This document shows positions 1 through 9,269 of a stretch of 64,000 bases of DNA, piece after piece; the stretch's first letter is position 1, and the number at the start of each line of letters is the position of its first letter. The translations under genes were made by a program, and so were the position numbers. The notes under the pieces are model-generated. The model was not told where the DNA came from. It did not search any database and was given only the letters and a program-made list of their open reading frames with translations. The DNA is from Bacteroidota bacterium (GTDB lineage Bacteria; Bacteroidota; Bacteroidia; B-17B0; Aurantibacillaceae): NCBI GenBank assembly GCA_016185125.1, contig JACPOC010000052.1, forward strand, positions 41,872-105,871, written 5' to 3'.

Positions 1-1118
<1,118 letters not shown>

Positions 1119-1175
1119 TTAAAATAAGGTGGCAAAGATACGAAATAATTGGCAGGTGTTTAGTAGATTAGCAAA

Positions 1176-2051
1176 GTGAAATTTCTACTCGTTTTAATAG
1201 CTTTTTCTGCAACCTGTTTTGCGCAAAAAAAAATCAGCGGATCAATTACAGATAATATCACCAAACAGCCTGTGCCATTTGTAAGCATTGGTGTTATTGG
1301 AAAATCTCTGGGAACCTTAAGTAACGAAGCCGGAGTATTTGAATTTACTGTTTTCGAAAATCAAAAGAATGACAGTATAAAAATTGCCGCCATTGGCTAC
1401 AAACCCTTGATTTTTTCGGTTTACGACTATTTGAAAGAGCCGCATAAAACAATTATCATGGAAAGTTTACCGGTAATTTTAGACGAAGTAACGGTTAAAT
1501 CAAAAAAAGTAAAATATAAAACTTTAGGAACTACAAAATATACCAAAAACAATTGCACAGGTTTTGTAGATGCCTCCGGAAACTGGAAGGGTTCAGAGGC
1601 TGCCATACTTGTTAAAAATAAAGACAATTGTTTATTTGAATCCTTTCAATTTTTTATTATTCAGAATAAATACGATGACTCGCTTTTGTTTCGGTTGAAT
1701 TTTTACCAACGCGTTTCCCCTCCTGCTAATACCCCCAAATGGTTAGGAGAAGATTGGGTGGGGCCAACCATTTTAAAAAAAGCAATTATTTTTAAAGTAG
1801 GAATTAAACAGGGAGAATTTATACTGCCCTTAAAGCAGTACAACATTCAAACCTCAAAAGATTTTTTTATAAGTCTTGAATGTTTAATGGATGAAATGGA
1901 AATTACCAAATTTTGCTATTCGGGCTCCATTGATGTTCAATCTTATTTTAAAGTTAAATCGTTTTCAAAATGGCATCGAACTCCCGGCAAAAACGGCAAG
2001 CCGGGGGGCGGAGGCGGCGATTTTAACGTAAAGGTTTCTTATGTGAAATAA
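1176..2051 (+). CDS. Secreted protein with carboxypeptidase-regulatory-like (CarboxypepD_reg) domain
   Basis: A GTG start gives a clear signal peptide (MKFLLVLIAFSATCFAQ). Next comes a beta-sandwich segment with the hallmarks of the CarboxypepD_reg-like fold (ISGSITDNITKQPVPFVSIG, then LGTLSNEAGVFEF) up to about residue 90. This fold is common at the N-terminus of Bacteroidota TonB receptors, but here no plug or barrel follows. The remaining 190 residues are of unknown function and end in a glycine-rich GKPGGGGGDF tract. It is divergent from the ABC-F gene with about 60 bp between them. Likely periplasmic or outer-membrane associated; specific role unknown. Confidence 0.75.
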   Translation: MKFLLVLIAFSATCFAQKKISGSITDNITKQPVPFVSIGVIGKSLGTLSNEAGVFEFTVFENQKNDSIKIAAIGYKPLIFSVYDYLKEPHKTIIMESLPVILDEVTVKSKKVKYKTLGTTKYTKNNCTGFVDASGNWKGSEAAILVKNKDNCLFESFQFFIIQNKYDDSLLFRLNFYQRVSPPANTPKWLGEDWVGPTILKKAIIFKVGIKQGEFILPLKQYNIQTSKDFFISLECLMDEMEITKFCYSGSIDVQSYFKVKSFSKWHRTPGKNGKPGGGGGDFNVKVSYVK

Positions 2052-2070
2052 AGGTGTTTTACCTTTAAAC

Positions 2071-2415
2071 CTATTTCTTTAAAAAATTAACAATAAAACC
2101 CGCCGGACGACCCACAATTGCTCTTTCGCCATCAATAATAATAGGTCGCTCTATTAAAATGGGATGTTCACTTAAAATTTTTATCCATTGTGAATCTGAA
2201 ATTTTTTCACTCTTATATTTCTCGATAAATAAAGGTTCAGTTTTTCTAACGATATCAATAGGCTTGCACTGCAACTTCACAATTAATTCTTTTAACTCTT
2301 TTTTAGTGGGTGGATCTTTAAGATACTCCCTTATGGTAAAATCGCATTTATTTTCTTCGAGAAGACCTTTAGCTGCGCGACACTTGGAACAACGGGAATT
2401 ATAATAGATAATCAT
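2071..2415 (-). CDS. ArsC/Spx-family thioredoxin-fold protein (arsenate-reductase-like)
   Basis: About 114 residues, the usual size for glutaredoxin-type arsenate reductases. The N-terminus MIIYYNSRCSKCRAAKGLL has the redox Cys in a CxxC; the C-terminus has the family's RPIIIDGERAIVGRP segment. I start at the inner Met (2415), because the family begins with a beta strand directly before NSRCSKC and the extra MNKFF of the ORF track does not fit. Whether it truly reduces arsenate is open: no arsenic genes are nearby and many Bacteroidota homologs are uncharacterised. It is the last gene of a three-gene minus-strand cluster. Confidence 0.85.
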   Translation of the reverse strand: MIIYYNSRCSKCRAAKGLLEENKCDFTIREYLKDPPTKKELKELIVKLQCKPIDIVRKTEPLFIEKYKSEKISDSQWIKILSEHPILIERPIIIDGERAIVGRPAGFIVNFLKK

Positions 2416-2442
2416 AAAAAATTTATTCAATGTTTTATATAT

Positions 2443-2670
2443 TTATAATTCGCGCATTTGCAAAAACATGTCGTTAAAGCGCTTGCGTGTAGTTTCAATA
2501 AATTCACCGGTAATTTTAGCTTTCAGATTATCAACACTTTTAACATCGCTAACCAAAAACTTAAAAATCTGCTCCATAGGGCCGGCCTCAAATTTCACCA
2601 TGTATTTATCGTTCATGTGAAAAATACTGATGGTCATACTTTCATGCGGTATCGAATCAACTATCCTCAT
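2443..2670 (-). CDS. Hypothetical small protein, 75 aa
   Basis: A small soluble protein (MRIVDSIPHESMTISIFHMN) with an alternating hydrophobic pattern and a helical C-terminus (TTRKRFNDMFLQMREL). I do not recognise a named family. Its start overlaps the end of the upstream 150-aa gene by 14 bp, which points to translational coupling. The ArsC-like gene follows after 27 bp. The plus-strand ORF over the same bases lacks protein-like character and is treated as a shadow. Confidence 0.65.
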   Translation of the reverse strand: MRIVDSIPHESMTISIFHMNDKYMVKFEAGPMEQIFKFLVSDVKSVDNLKAKITGEFIETTRKRFNDMFLQMREL

Positions 2671-3109
2671 CTTTTTTCATTCCTTTTTTAAAATTAAGCA
2701 GGTTTTTCATCACCCCCCAAGGGCTCATATTTTTATCATTATCCTCATGTATGCGGCTTTGAATGGCATGAGCAAGCAATACAAAATGCTTTTTACCGCT
2801 GCGGTTTAAAACTTCTTCGGCCTTATCATCGCCATTAATTATATTCGCGCAGGCCGCCCAGTCATAAGCCTTTGCATCAATCAAAAATTTAAAGGCCTTT
2901 TCATCATCCCAAATAGCATTAACAAAAGCGGCCAAAACAAAATGTTTATTTTCCATTAAAAATTTAAAGGCCATTTTATCATCGCGCACAGCATCAAAAA
3001 CTGCCAGCAATTCTCTGTACCCGTTATTCATTAACCAGTTAAAACCCGAAGTGTCTCTTAAAGCATGGCGCGTTAACTGATCAATGGCATGGGTTGAATA
3101 ATGTTTCAT
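2657..3109 (-). CDS. Hypothetical protein with internal helical repeats, 150 aa
   Basis: A soluble, helix-rich protein. A motif of about 34 residues occurs twice (AFKFLMENKHFVLAAFVNAI and AFKFLIDAKAYDWAACANII), with a weaker upstream copy (FNWLMNNGYRELLAVFDAV), suggesting a short alpha-solenoid. The C-terminus is basic then acidic (FKKGMKKDEDS). It is the first gene of a minus-strand cluster with the 75-aa protein (14-bp overlap) and the ArsC-like protein. No named family is recognised; a protein-binding scaffold is a guess from the repeats. Confidence 0.65.
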   Translation of the reverse strand: MKHYSTHAIDQLTRHALRDTSGFNWLMNNGYRELLAVFDAVRDDKMAFKFLMENKHFVLAAFVNAIWDDEKAFKFLIDAKAYDWAACANIINGDDKAEEVLNRSGKKHFVLLAHAIQSRIHEDNDKNMSPWGVMKNLLNFKKGMKKDEDS

Positions 3110-3186
3110 GTACTCAAAGATATTAGTTTTAAAGTTATCCTATTTAAAAATGTTAATCAACGCATATTTTTTTATACTTTCGGCTC

Positions 3187-3888
3187 ATGCGAAACTGGCC
3201 AATTATTCTCCTCTTCTTATCTTTTTTAAGCTGTACTCACGAAGATAAAACTAACAATGAATTTTATTCTGAAGAAACCGTATATGGCAAAATGGATACT
3301 CTTAAAATTGGAGATCAAATTTATAATTATCGTACCTCCAACGATACCAATACCCTTTTTAAAAAATTAAATTTACCGGATAGCACCGACAACATTTTTG
3401 TTGATAATTGCAAAGAGTTTGTTACCAGAAAAGCCGACAGTCTTTTTTTTAAATGCGATAACGGTAAAATTATTAAACTTGTAAATGACCGCGGTGAAGA
3501 TTACACCGTGTTTTTATTTGTAGAATATAACCATGATATAAATTATTATGTTGTGAATCAATATCAAATGGAGAGTCAGAATTTTATTTTAATTAATAAG
3601 ATTACCGGGGAGCCCTTAAAAGCCATCAGTTACCCAGTAGTATCGCCAAATGCCAATTATTTTGTTTGTGCCAACTCTGATCTTGAAGCAGGTTTCGACG
3701 TAAATGGAATTGAGATCTATAGAAAGAAAAATAAAGCCTACCAATTGGCAGGCTTAAGAGAATTTAAAGATTGGGGGCCAGATCAGTTGAAGTGGAAGAA
3801 CGACACAACCCTGATTATAAAAGGCTTGCAACGAAGCGGCGAGGCCAATAAATTTGTTAAAGTTTACAAAGAAATATATTTCAAATAA
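3187..3888 (+). CDS. Hypothetical lipoprotein, 233 aa
   Basis: The N-terminus MRNWPIILLFLSFLSCTHEDK is a lipoprotein signal peptide with a lipobox cysteine at about residue 16. The mature part is hydrophilic and beta-rich with no recognised domain. A Bacteroidota-like -7 element (TACTTTCG, 3175-3182) lies only a few bases before the ATG, which implies a very short leader. It stands alone between divergent and convergent neighbours. Confidence 0.7.
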   Translation: MRNWPIILLFLSFLSCTHEDKTNNEFYSEETVYGKMDTLKIGDQIYNYRTSNDTNTLFKKLNLPDSTDNIFVDNCKEFVTRKADSLFFKCDNGKIIKLVNDRGEDYTVFLFVEYNHDINYYVVNQYQMESQNFILINKITGEPLKAISYPVVSPNANYFVCANSDLEAGFDVNGIEIYRKKNKAYQLAGLREFKDWGPDQLKWKNDTTLIIKGLQRSGEANKFVKVYKEIYFK

Positions 3889-3940
3889 ATCCTATCGGCT
3901 AAAAACCGTATCTTCGAATTGCTCTAAATCTCCAAAATAA

Positions 3941-4051
3941 ATGAACCAACTTGCACTGCACTTAAACCGGGCTTTTTTTAATAAAAACCTATCTCATCAA
4001 ATTTTATTTGTTTACGTGTTGTTCTTTTTATTGAGTATTAGCAGACACTAA
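3941..4051 (+). CDS. Possible small membrane peptide, 36 aa
   Basis: Too short for the ORF track. ATG at 3941 opens a 36-codon frame encoding MNQLALHLNRAFFNKNLSHQ followed by a hydrophobic stretch (ILFVYVLFFLLSI) and a basic end, the layout of a single-span small membrane protein. A TATCTTCG box (3909-3916) resembling a Bacteroidota -7 element sits about 25 bp upstream. Its stop overlaps the stop of the convergent tcdA gene by 4 bp. Only conservation in relatives would prove it. Confidence 0.3.
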   Translation: MNQLALHLNRAFFNKNLSHQILFVYVLFFLLSISRH

Positions 4052-4782
4052 GCTTTTACTTCTTTCCAGCCGGTAATGTCGCGTATAACTACCGATGCGC
4101 AGGTTAATCCGAAAGCCGCTGGCAAATAGGAGATTGTTCCGTAAGCTGATTTTTTGAATTTACTTCCATCCGTTCGCATTATTGAATATTTTGCCGGAAG
4201 TTCATCACTGAATACCGATTTAATTCCTTTGTAAATATTCATGTAACGTAACCTTTTTCTAACGTATTGCGCCATGGGGCAAATTCGTGTTTTGCTAATA
4301 TCCACCACTTGTATTTTTGTAGGATCCATCTTCCCCCCTGCTCCCATGCTTGAAATAATACGTTGATTATTGTAATAAGCTGTTTGCAACAAATATAATT
4401 TTGGAGAAATACTATCAATCGCATCTATCACATAGGTAAATTTCTGAGTCAAAAAATCTTTCATGTCATCCGGATTTTTAAATTCTTCTATCACATCCAA
4501 ACTTATTTCCGGATTTATTAATTTGATTCGTTCGCCCATTAATTTAGCTTTGTTCATTCCATGAGTGGTAACAAGGGCTTGTAACTGTCTGTTACGATTG
4601 GTAGGATCCACCGTATCTCCATCAATGATAGTCATTTTACCAACACCGGAGCGGGCAATAGCCTCGGCTGCGTAAGAGCCCACGCCACCCAAACCAACAA
4701 TTAATACGTGCGCGTTATTGAGTTTTTCCAAACCTTTTTGTCCTACTAATAAGGACGTTCGTTCCATCCAGCTTGTATCCAT
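4048..4782 (-). CDS. tcdA: tRNA threonylcarbamoyladenosine dehydratase TcdA (ThiF/E1-like)
   Basis: An E1-like ATP-dependent enzyme that cyclises t6A to ct6A at position 37 of ANN-decoding tRNAs. The nucleotide-binding loop GLGGVGS is at residues 30-36, followed by IDGDTVDPTNRNRQ, the conserved Asp and Arg/Gln patch of the family, and D-A-I-D in the adenylation core. At 244 aa it is close to other TcdA proteins. Its ATG overlaps the TAA of the upstream TatD-like gene by one base, so the two are translationally coupled. The t6A precursor pathway is represented elsewhere in the window by the threonylcarbamoyl-AMP synthase. Confidence 0.93.
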   Translation of the reverse strand: MDTSWMERTSLLVGQKGLEKLNNAHVLIVGLGGVGSYAAEAIARSGVGKMTIIDGDTVDPTNRNRQLQALVTTHGMNKAKLMGERIKLINPEISLDVIEEFKNPDDMKDFLTQKFTYVIDAIDSISPKLYLLQTAYYNNQRIISSMGAGGKMDPTKIQVVDISKTRICPMAQYVRKRLRYMNIYKGIKSVFSDELPAKYSIMRTDGSKFKKSAYGTISYLPAAFGLTCASVVIRDITGWKEVKA

Positions 4783-5429
4783 TACTTTTTTATTTTAAAA
4801 ATTGTTTCAAAATTACTTTGCACCTGCAGCTTTAAGATCTCTTCGTCCACACCTAAAATTTCTGAAGCTTTTCGGTAAATATATTTTATAGAAATATCTG
4901 AATCATCCGTTTCAAGAAAAAAATTTTTGCGTCCAATATTCTTCAATGTTTTTTCGGCGTTTGATTGATACCCTAACAACGCTTTTCCAAACGAAAAATA
5001 ACAACCATTATCTCTTAATACCCTGGCAATGTTTTCGTTGCTGTTAAATCCGTGAATGATGACCGGAACTTCGTTATTGTTAAGGTTAAGGCAATTTACT
5101 AATTCGTTAAATGCCTTAACACAATGAATAATTAAAGGTTTTTTGTACTTATTGGCAATTTTGATCTGTTCAACAAACGCCTTGTGCTGAAGCTCAAAAT
5201 TTACTTTACTTAACTTGTCAAGGCCACATTCTCCTATGGCAATGCAACGTTTCTCATCAGCAATAATTTCCAGTTTTTTTATGTAATCTTCGTAAGTAAA
5301 TTCATCAATGTACCAAGGATGCAAACCATAAGAATAATAATTTGGCTTATCGGTAGAATCGATATTCAGATTTACCACTTCAATAGCGGCATCATACAAT
5401 TGTAAATGCGTATGTGTGTTAATAAACAG
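4782..5429 (-). CDS. TatD family metal-dependent hydrolase, non-canonical start
   Basis: A TIM-barrel hydrolase of the TatD family with GLHPWYI, IGECGLD, HCVKAF, IHGFNSN and LETDDSD segments typical of metal ligands and barrel strands. The ORF-track start (TTG, 5399) cuts off the first metal-binding motif: in frame upstream lies FINTHTHLQLYDAA, which contains the essential HxH. That segment is preceded only by CTG (5429) or ATT (5432) before a stop at 5439, so a rare initiator is likely; I use CTG. A promoter-like TTG/CACCTTTG pair just upstream (5470-5442) supports a short leader. It is coupled to tcdA by TAATG. Confidence 0.8.
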   Translation of the reverse strand: MFINTHTHLQLYDAAIEVVNLNIDSTDKPNYYSYGLHPWYIDEFTYEDYIKKLEIIADEKRCIAIGECGLDKLSKVNFELQHKAFVEQIKIANKYKKPLIIHCVKAFNELVNCLNLNNNEVPVIIHGFNSNENIARVLRDNGCYFSFGKALLGYQSNAEKTLKNIGRKNFFLETDDSDISIKYIYRKASEILGVDEEILKLQVQSNFETIFKIKK

Positions 5430-5441
5430 AATTAAATATTA

Positions 5442-5470
5442 CAAAGGTGAACTATATCTTTAAGCATCAA
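5442..5470 (-). promoter_or_regulatory. Bacteroidota-type promoter for tatD-like/tcdA operon
   Basis: Reading the minus strand, TTG (5470-5468) is followed after 18 bp by CACCTTTG (5449-5442), one mismatch from the TAnnTTTG -7 consensus. Transcription would begin about 10 nt before the proposed CTG/ATT start, giving a nearly leaderless message. Confidence 0.4.
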
Positions 5471-5501
5471 TAATAGTAATTTAACAAGCTTTATTTATAA
5501 A

Positions 5502-6920
5502 ATGAATACTATAAATTATAACAATGCAACGTCAATAACATTTGATGATCTTAAAAAAATAGTGGGGGATGAGTATATTTCTAGTGATAAAGATCAACTC
5601 CAAAAATATGGAAAAGATGAAACAGAAGATCTGATCTATCTTGCAGATGTTGTAGTGAAACCTCAAACAGTTGAGCAGGTTTCAGCCATTGCAAAAATTT
5701 GTAACGCTAATAAAATTCCTCTTACAACCCGCGGAGCCGGCACAGGCCTTAGCGGAGCGGCTCTTCCCATAAAAGGCGGGGTTTTGCTGAGTATGGAAAA
5801 ATTCAATAAGATCTTACACATTGATGAAAGAAACTTACAGGCAACAGTTGAGCCAGGCGTTATTAATTATATTTTTCAAGAAGAAGTAAAAAAACTTGGA
5901 TTGTTTTATCCTCCCGATCCTGCAAGCTGGGGAAGTTGCAGCCTTGGCGGAAATATCGCGCACAGCAGCGGGGGTCCTAAAGCTGTTAAATACGGAACAA
6001 CACGCGATTATGTATTGAACCTTGAAGTTGTGTTAGCCAATGGGGATATTATGTGGACCGGCGCCAACACACTTAAATACTCAACCGGTTATAACCTCAC
6101 GCATCTAATGGTGGGCAGCGAAGGTACTTTGGGAATAGTTACTAAAATAGTTTTTAAACTGATTCCTCTTCCCAAACATGATTTGCTGATGCTTGTGCCT
6201 TTTAAAAATGCAGAGGACGCCTGTAATGCAGTAGGACAGGTTTTCAGGGCTGGTATTACTCCCAGCGCTATGGAATTTATGGAACGCGATGCCATTGATT
6301 GGAGTATTAAGCATGCAGGAGAGGTGAATTTTGTAATAAAACCCGAATGGCAGGCTTTATTGCTTATTGAAGTGGATGGAAATAATATGGATGTATTGAT
6401 GCAGGATTGCGAAGTAATAAGCTCTGTAATGCAAAACCATAACAGCGATGAAATACTTTTTGCAGATAGTGCAGAACAAAAAAATGCTCTCTGGAAGATC
6501 AGGAGAAAAGTGGGTGAAGCAGTAAAAAGTAACAGCGTATATAAAGAGGAAGACACTGTAGTTCCAAGAGCGGAGCTTCCAAAATTGCTCCACGGTGTTA
6601 AAGCTATTGGTAAAAAATATGGATTTAATTCTGTTTGCTACGGTCACGCAGGTGACGGCAACCTTCATGTTAATATTATTAAGGGAGATTTAAGCGATGA
6701 TGCCTGGAACAATGACCTTCCGAAAGGAATCAAAGAGATATTTGAATTGTGTAAAGCATTAGGGGGAACTATTAGCGGTGAACATGGCATTGGCTTAGTT
6801 CAAAAAGATTTTCTTTCAATAGTTTTTCCTCCACATCAACTCGAGTTAATGCGAAACATTAAAAAAGTTTTCGATCCTAACTATATTTTAAATCCCGGAA
6901 AGATTTTTGACGAGTGTTAA
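5502..6920 (+). CDS. FAD-linked oxidase, GlcD / D-lactate dehydrogenase type
   Basis: A 472-aa flavoprotein of the PCMH (VAO) fold. The FAD-binding half has TTRGAGTGLSGAALPIKGG (about residue 75) and PPDPASWGSCSLGGNI. The C-terminal cap contains CYGHAGDGNLHVNI with the metal/substrate histidines and GGTISGEHGIGLVQK, both diagnostic of the GlcD/LldD-like family. It oxidises a 2-hydroxy acid such as glycolate or D-lactate, passing electrons to the respiratory chain. No GlcE/GlcF partners are adjacent, so a single-subunit D-lactate or D-2-hydroxyglutarate dehydrogenase is as likely as glycolate oxidase. Confidence 0.9.
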   Translation: MNTINYNNATSITFDDLKKIVGDEYISSDKDQLQKYGKDETEDLIYLADVVVKPQTVEQVSAIAKICNANKIPLTTRGAGTGLSGAALPIKGGVLLSMEKFNKILHIDERNLQATVEPGVINYIFQEEVKKLGLFYPPDPASWGSCSLGGNIAHSSGGPKAVKYGTTRDYVLNLEVVLANGDIMWTGANTLKYSTGYNLTHLMVGSEGTLGIVTKIVFKLIPLPKHDLLMLVPFKNAEDACNAVGQVFRAGITPSAMEFMERDAIDWSIKHAGEVNFVIKPEWQALLLIEVDGNNMDVLMQDCEVISSVMQNHNSDEILFADSAEQKNALWKIRRKVGEAVKSNSVYKEEDTVVPRAELPKLLHGVKAIGKKYGFNSVCYGHAGDGNLHVNIIKGDLSDDAWNNDLPKGIKEIFELCKALGGTISGEHGIGLVQKDFLSIVFPPHQLELMRNIKKVFDPNYILNPGKIFDEC

Positions 6921-6993
6921 AAATTTACAAAATTATTTTTCATTTGAATCACAAGCCAAATAACCCTTTACATTTACATCAAATTAATCTTTT

Positions 6994-7704
6994 ATGAAGG
7001 TTCTGTCAAAATGCCTCTATTCAGTGTGTTTTTTGATTCTTGTTTCCATCCTCTCCCATTTTTTAATTCCCCAAAACAAAAGCAGCGCTATCGTTGAATC
7101 ACGCCTTCGCGATTCCTCGGAGTATGCAAACTATCAAAAAGATGTGCTTAGTGCGCATACCAAAAAAATCAATTTAAAAATTGCTGAGGAACTTCAACAG
7201 ATCCATTCTTCATTCAATGCTAATTTAGCATTACTGGAAGCAACCATTCAAACGTATGGATGCAATTCTGCCGAAGTGAAAAATGTAAGTGATATGAAAT
7301 TTTATCAGGACTCCATTAACCTTGCAAAAGTTGAACAGATTCTGAATAAATACGGCTGGCTGGGTTCTGAACAGATTGGCGCGCAAAATAATTACACTTT
7401 GTTTACCACTATACAGAACGCGGATTTTGAAACACAGGAAAAATATATACCACTAATGGAAAGAGCCGTGAAGTCTGGAACCTTGGAACCCCTTAATTTC
7501 GCGAACCTTATTGACAGAAAAACTTTAGTACAACGCGGGCAACAAATCTTCGGCACACAAATAAATGGAAACTGGCAAACCGGAGAATACAAATTTGCTC
7601 CAATTGCGGATAAAAAGCATGTGAACGAACGGCGTAAAGAGATTGGATTAAGTAAACTGGAAGAATACGCTGCTCAGCAAAAGGTTCAATATAATCCCTC
7701 GTAA
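6994..7704 (+). CDS. DUF6624-like exported or membrane-anchored protein
   Basis: An N-terminal hydrophobic segment (VCFLILVSILSHFLIP) acts as signal anchor or signal peptide. The soluble part has the pattern of the DUF6624 family: YGWLG, then TLFTTIQNADFETQEKYIPL (about residue 130), an acidic/basic DRK near residue 175 and FGTQI followed by a Trp. The family's biochemical role is unknown. It follows the GlcD-like gene by 73 bp on the same strand but no functional link is evident. Confidence 0.7.
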   Translation: MKVLSKCLYSVCFLILVSILSHFLIPQNKSSAIVESRLRDSSEYANYQKDVLSAHTKKINLKIAEELQQIHSSFNANLALLEATIQTYGCNSAEVKNVSDMKFYQDSINLAKVEQILNKYGWLGSEQIGAQNNYTLFTTIQNADFETQEKYIPLMERAVKSGTLEPLNFANLIDRKTLVQRGQQIFGTQINGNWQTGEYKFAPIADKKHVNERRKEIGLSKLEEYAAQQKVQYNPS

Positions 7705-7969
7705 GAATTCATTTTAATTCTAAAGGATTATTCTAAACTAATAACTCGTTAGCAACTTTAAAACGCGCTTTCAGCAAAAGCTTTAAATTTAATCTTATAA
7801 ATCACCCCCAAACATGTTATTGCAAAAAATCAAATGGATGGCTGTAGGCAAACACGAGCTTTCCATTACTGATAATTTTAGGAGAAACTTCTAAATGTAT
7901 TTTTGAGAGTATCGACAAATAAAAAAACCGCTCCATTTAATGAAACGGTTTTTAATAAAAATCATCTGC
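7705..7969. other. Intergenic region, no gene seen
   Basis: 265 bp between two convergent transcription units. The only structure seen is the hairpin terminator at its right end. Short open frames (for example around 7814) have no protein-like features. The tRNA cluster that I associate with the hpf region in many Bacteroidota is absent. Confidence 0.5.
7921..7953 (-). terminator. Rho-independent terminator of rpsU-xerC-hpf
   Basis: AAAACCG / CGGTTTT inverted repeat with a T-rich flank on both strands, 17 bp beyond the hpf stop; it may work in both directions. Confidence 0.7.
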
Positions 7970-8269
7970 TTAAATTTGCAATAATTTTTCTTTATGCTTT
8001 TTTAGTTGCGTTTTTAAAGCTTCGCAAACAAGATCGGTGGCTTCTTCAAAAGTAGCACACTGCTTTTTCGCGAAAAACTCATGGCCTTTACAAAGCATTT
8101 TAATTTCAGCAATTTTATTTTCACTGGTGTTGCTTTTATCCAGCTTTAAAATAATATCACTCGAAATTACTCCATCGTAATAGGTAGTTAATTTGGTTAC
8201 TTTTTCTTTCGCGAAATCTAAAAGTTTACCATCTGCGGTAAAGTGTACTGATTGGATGTTGATTGTCAT
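7970..8269 (-). CDS. hpf: Ribosome hibernation-promoting factor HPF/RaiA, short form
   Basis: A 99-aa protein of the HPF/YfiA fold: MTINIQSVHFTADGKLLDFA, a basic helix with EKVTKL, and a second helical segment containing FEEATDLVCEALKTQL. It lacks the C-terminal dimerisation domain of long HPF. The family binds the 30S decoding centre in stationary phase and silences ribosomes. It is last in rpsU-xerC-hpf. Unusually for this phylum it has a perfect AAGGAGG seven bases before the ATG, so translation may depend on access to the 16S anti-SD. Confidence 0.92.
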   Translation of the reverse strand: MTINIQSVHFTADGKLLDFAKEKVTKLTTYYDGVISSDIILKLDKSNTSENKIAEIKMLCKGHEFFAKKQCATFEEATDLVCEALKTQLKKHKEKLLQI

Positions 8270-8276
8270 AATTATT

Positions 8277-8283
8277 CCTCCTT
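8277..8283 (-). promoter_or_regulatory. Strong Shine-Dalgarno site of hpf
   Basis: AAGGAGG on the minus strand, 7 nt before the hpf ATG and inside the 23-bp xerC-hpf gap. Nearly all other genes in the window have only A/T-rich leaders, so this site stands out. Confidence 0.8.
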
Positions 8284-8292
8284 ATTTTGTTT

Positions 8293-9186
8293 TTAATTGC
8301 CCGATCTTGGATGGGCTTGTTTATATGTTTTTTTTAATTTTTCTATTGTATTATGCGTGTAAATTTGAGTTGCCGAAAGATTAGCGTGTCCTAATAATTC
8401 TTTTACCGCGTTTATATCCGCACCGTTATTTAGTAAATGTGTAGCGAAAGTATGCCTAAGTACATGCGGACTTTTTTTCTTATTTGTAGAAACTGAACCC
8501 AGTACATTTTTTACTATTTTACTAACCAAAGTAACATTCACCGTTTTATTTTTCAGATCTACAAGTAAAAAAGGATTCGTGAGATTTAGCCTTTTCTTTT
8601 CTTCTAAATAAACCGAAAAACTCCGCTTAAGTTCAAGACTAAAAGGTATTAATCGTTCTTTATCCCGTTTGCCTAAAACTTTCAATTGCAAATTAAAAAG
8701 ATCAACGTCGGTAACTTTTAAACCTAATAACTCTGCTCTTCGAACACCCGTTTGGTATAAAATATCAATAATTAGTTTATCTCTTAAACCCTCAAATCCC
8801 TGGGCAAACACATAATTTTCAAAAATGCTTTCAGTTTGACTTTCATCCATAAAAACCGCCAGTCGTTTCGGTGTTTTTGGACCCTGAATTTTTGACGCGG
8901 GATTGGAGGATACCAATTGATTTCTGTGCAAATATTTATAATAAGATTTTAAAGAACTTAATTTTCTATTTACACTTCTTGGCTTTAGCCCCTTTTCCAT
9001 TAAAGAAGAAATAAAACCCCGAATGTGCGCAGAATTAACTTGGGATGCTGGTATCTCACCAACCTCACATTCTATATGCTTAAAAAATTGTTCCAGATCG
9101 TTTTGGTAGCTTGTTGTAGTTAAAACGCTACTCCTTTTTTGCAGGTTGAGACAAGAAAGAAATTCATATACCGAATTATCAACCAT
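8293..9186 (-). CDS. xerC: Tyrosine recombinase, XerC type
   Basis: A 297-aa site-specific recombinase with an N-terminal SAM-like core-binding domain (residues 1-95) and a C-terminal catalytic domain. Catalytic residues are visible as Arg in TGVRRAELLGL (about 149), Lys in LGKRDKERLIP, HVLRHTFATH (His 241, Arg 244), LLGHANLSATQIYTH (His 267, Tyr 276). It pairs with the XerD homolog at 37.4 kb for chromosome-dimer resolution at dif. Its position between rpsU and hpf is a conserved Bacteroidota arrangement and argues for a housekeeping role instead of a mobile integrase. Confidence 0.9.
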   Translation of the reverse strand: MVDNSVYEFLSCLNLQKRSSVLTTTSYQNDLEQFFKHIECEVGEIPASQVNSAHIRGFISSLMEKGLKPRSVNRKLSSLKSYYKYLHRNQLVSSNPASKIQGPKTPKRLAVFMDESQTESIFENYVFAQGFEGLRDKLIIDILYQTGVRRAELLGLKVTDVDLFNLQLKVLGKRDKERLIPFSLELKRSFSVYLEEKKRLNLTNPFLLVDLKNKTVNVTLVSKIVKNVLGSVSTNKKKSPHVLRHTFATHLLNNGADINAVKELLGHANLSATQIYTHNTIEKLKKTYKQAHPRSGN

Positions 9187-9269
9187 ATAAAATAAAAATT
9201 CCTAACCTAAATTTACACAATTCAGATCAGGAATGCAATATAAAAAAATAAAATTTTTACTAAGGAATG

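Noticed and set aside
6089-6556. 155-aa minus-strand ORF
   Set aside because: Shadow of the GlcD-like gene; Ser/Leu-rich composition is typical for antisense of coding DNA.
7705-7969. tRNA genes near hpf
   Set aside because: No cloverleaf or TTCGAATC-type arm found; a tRNA cluster I would expect here in many Bacteroidota is absent.
8293-9186. Phage or transposon integrase
   Set aside because: Position within rpsU-xerC-hpf and full conservation of Xer motifs indicate chromosomal XerC.
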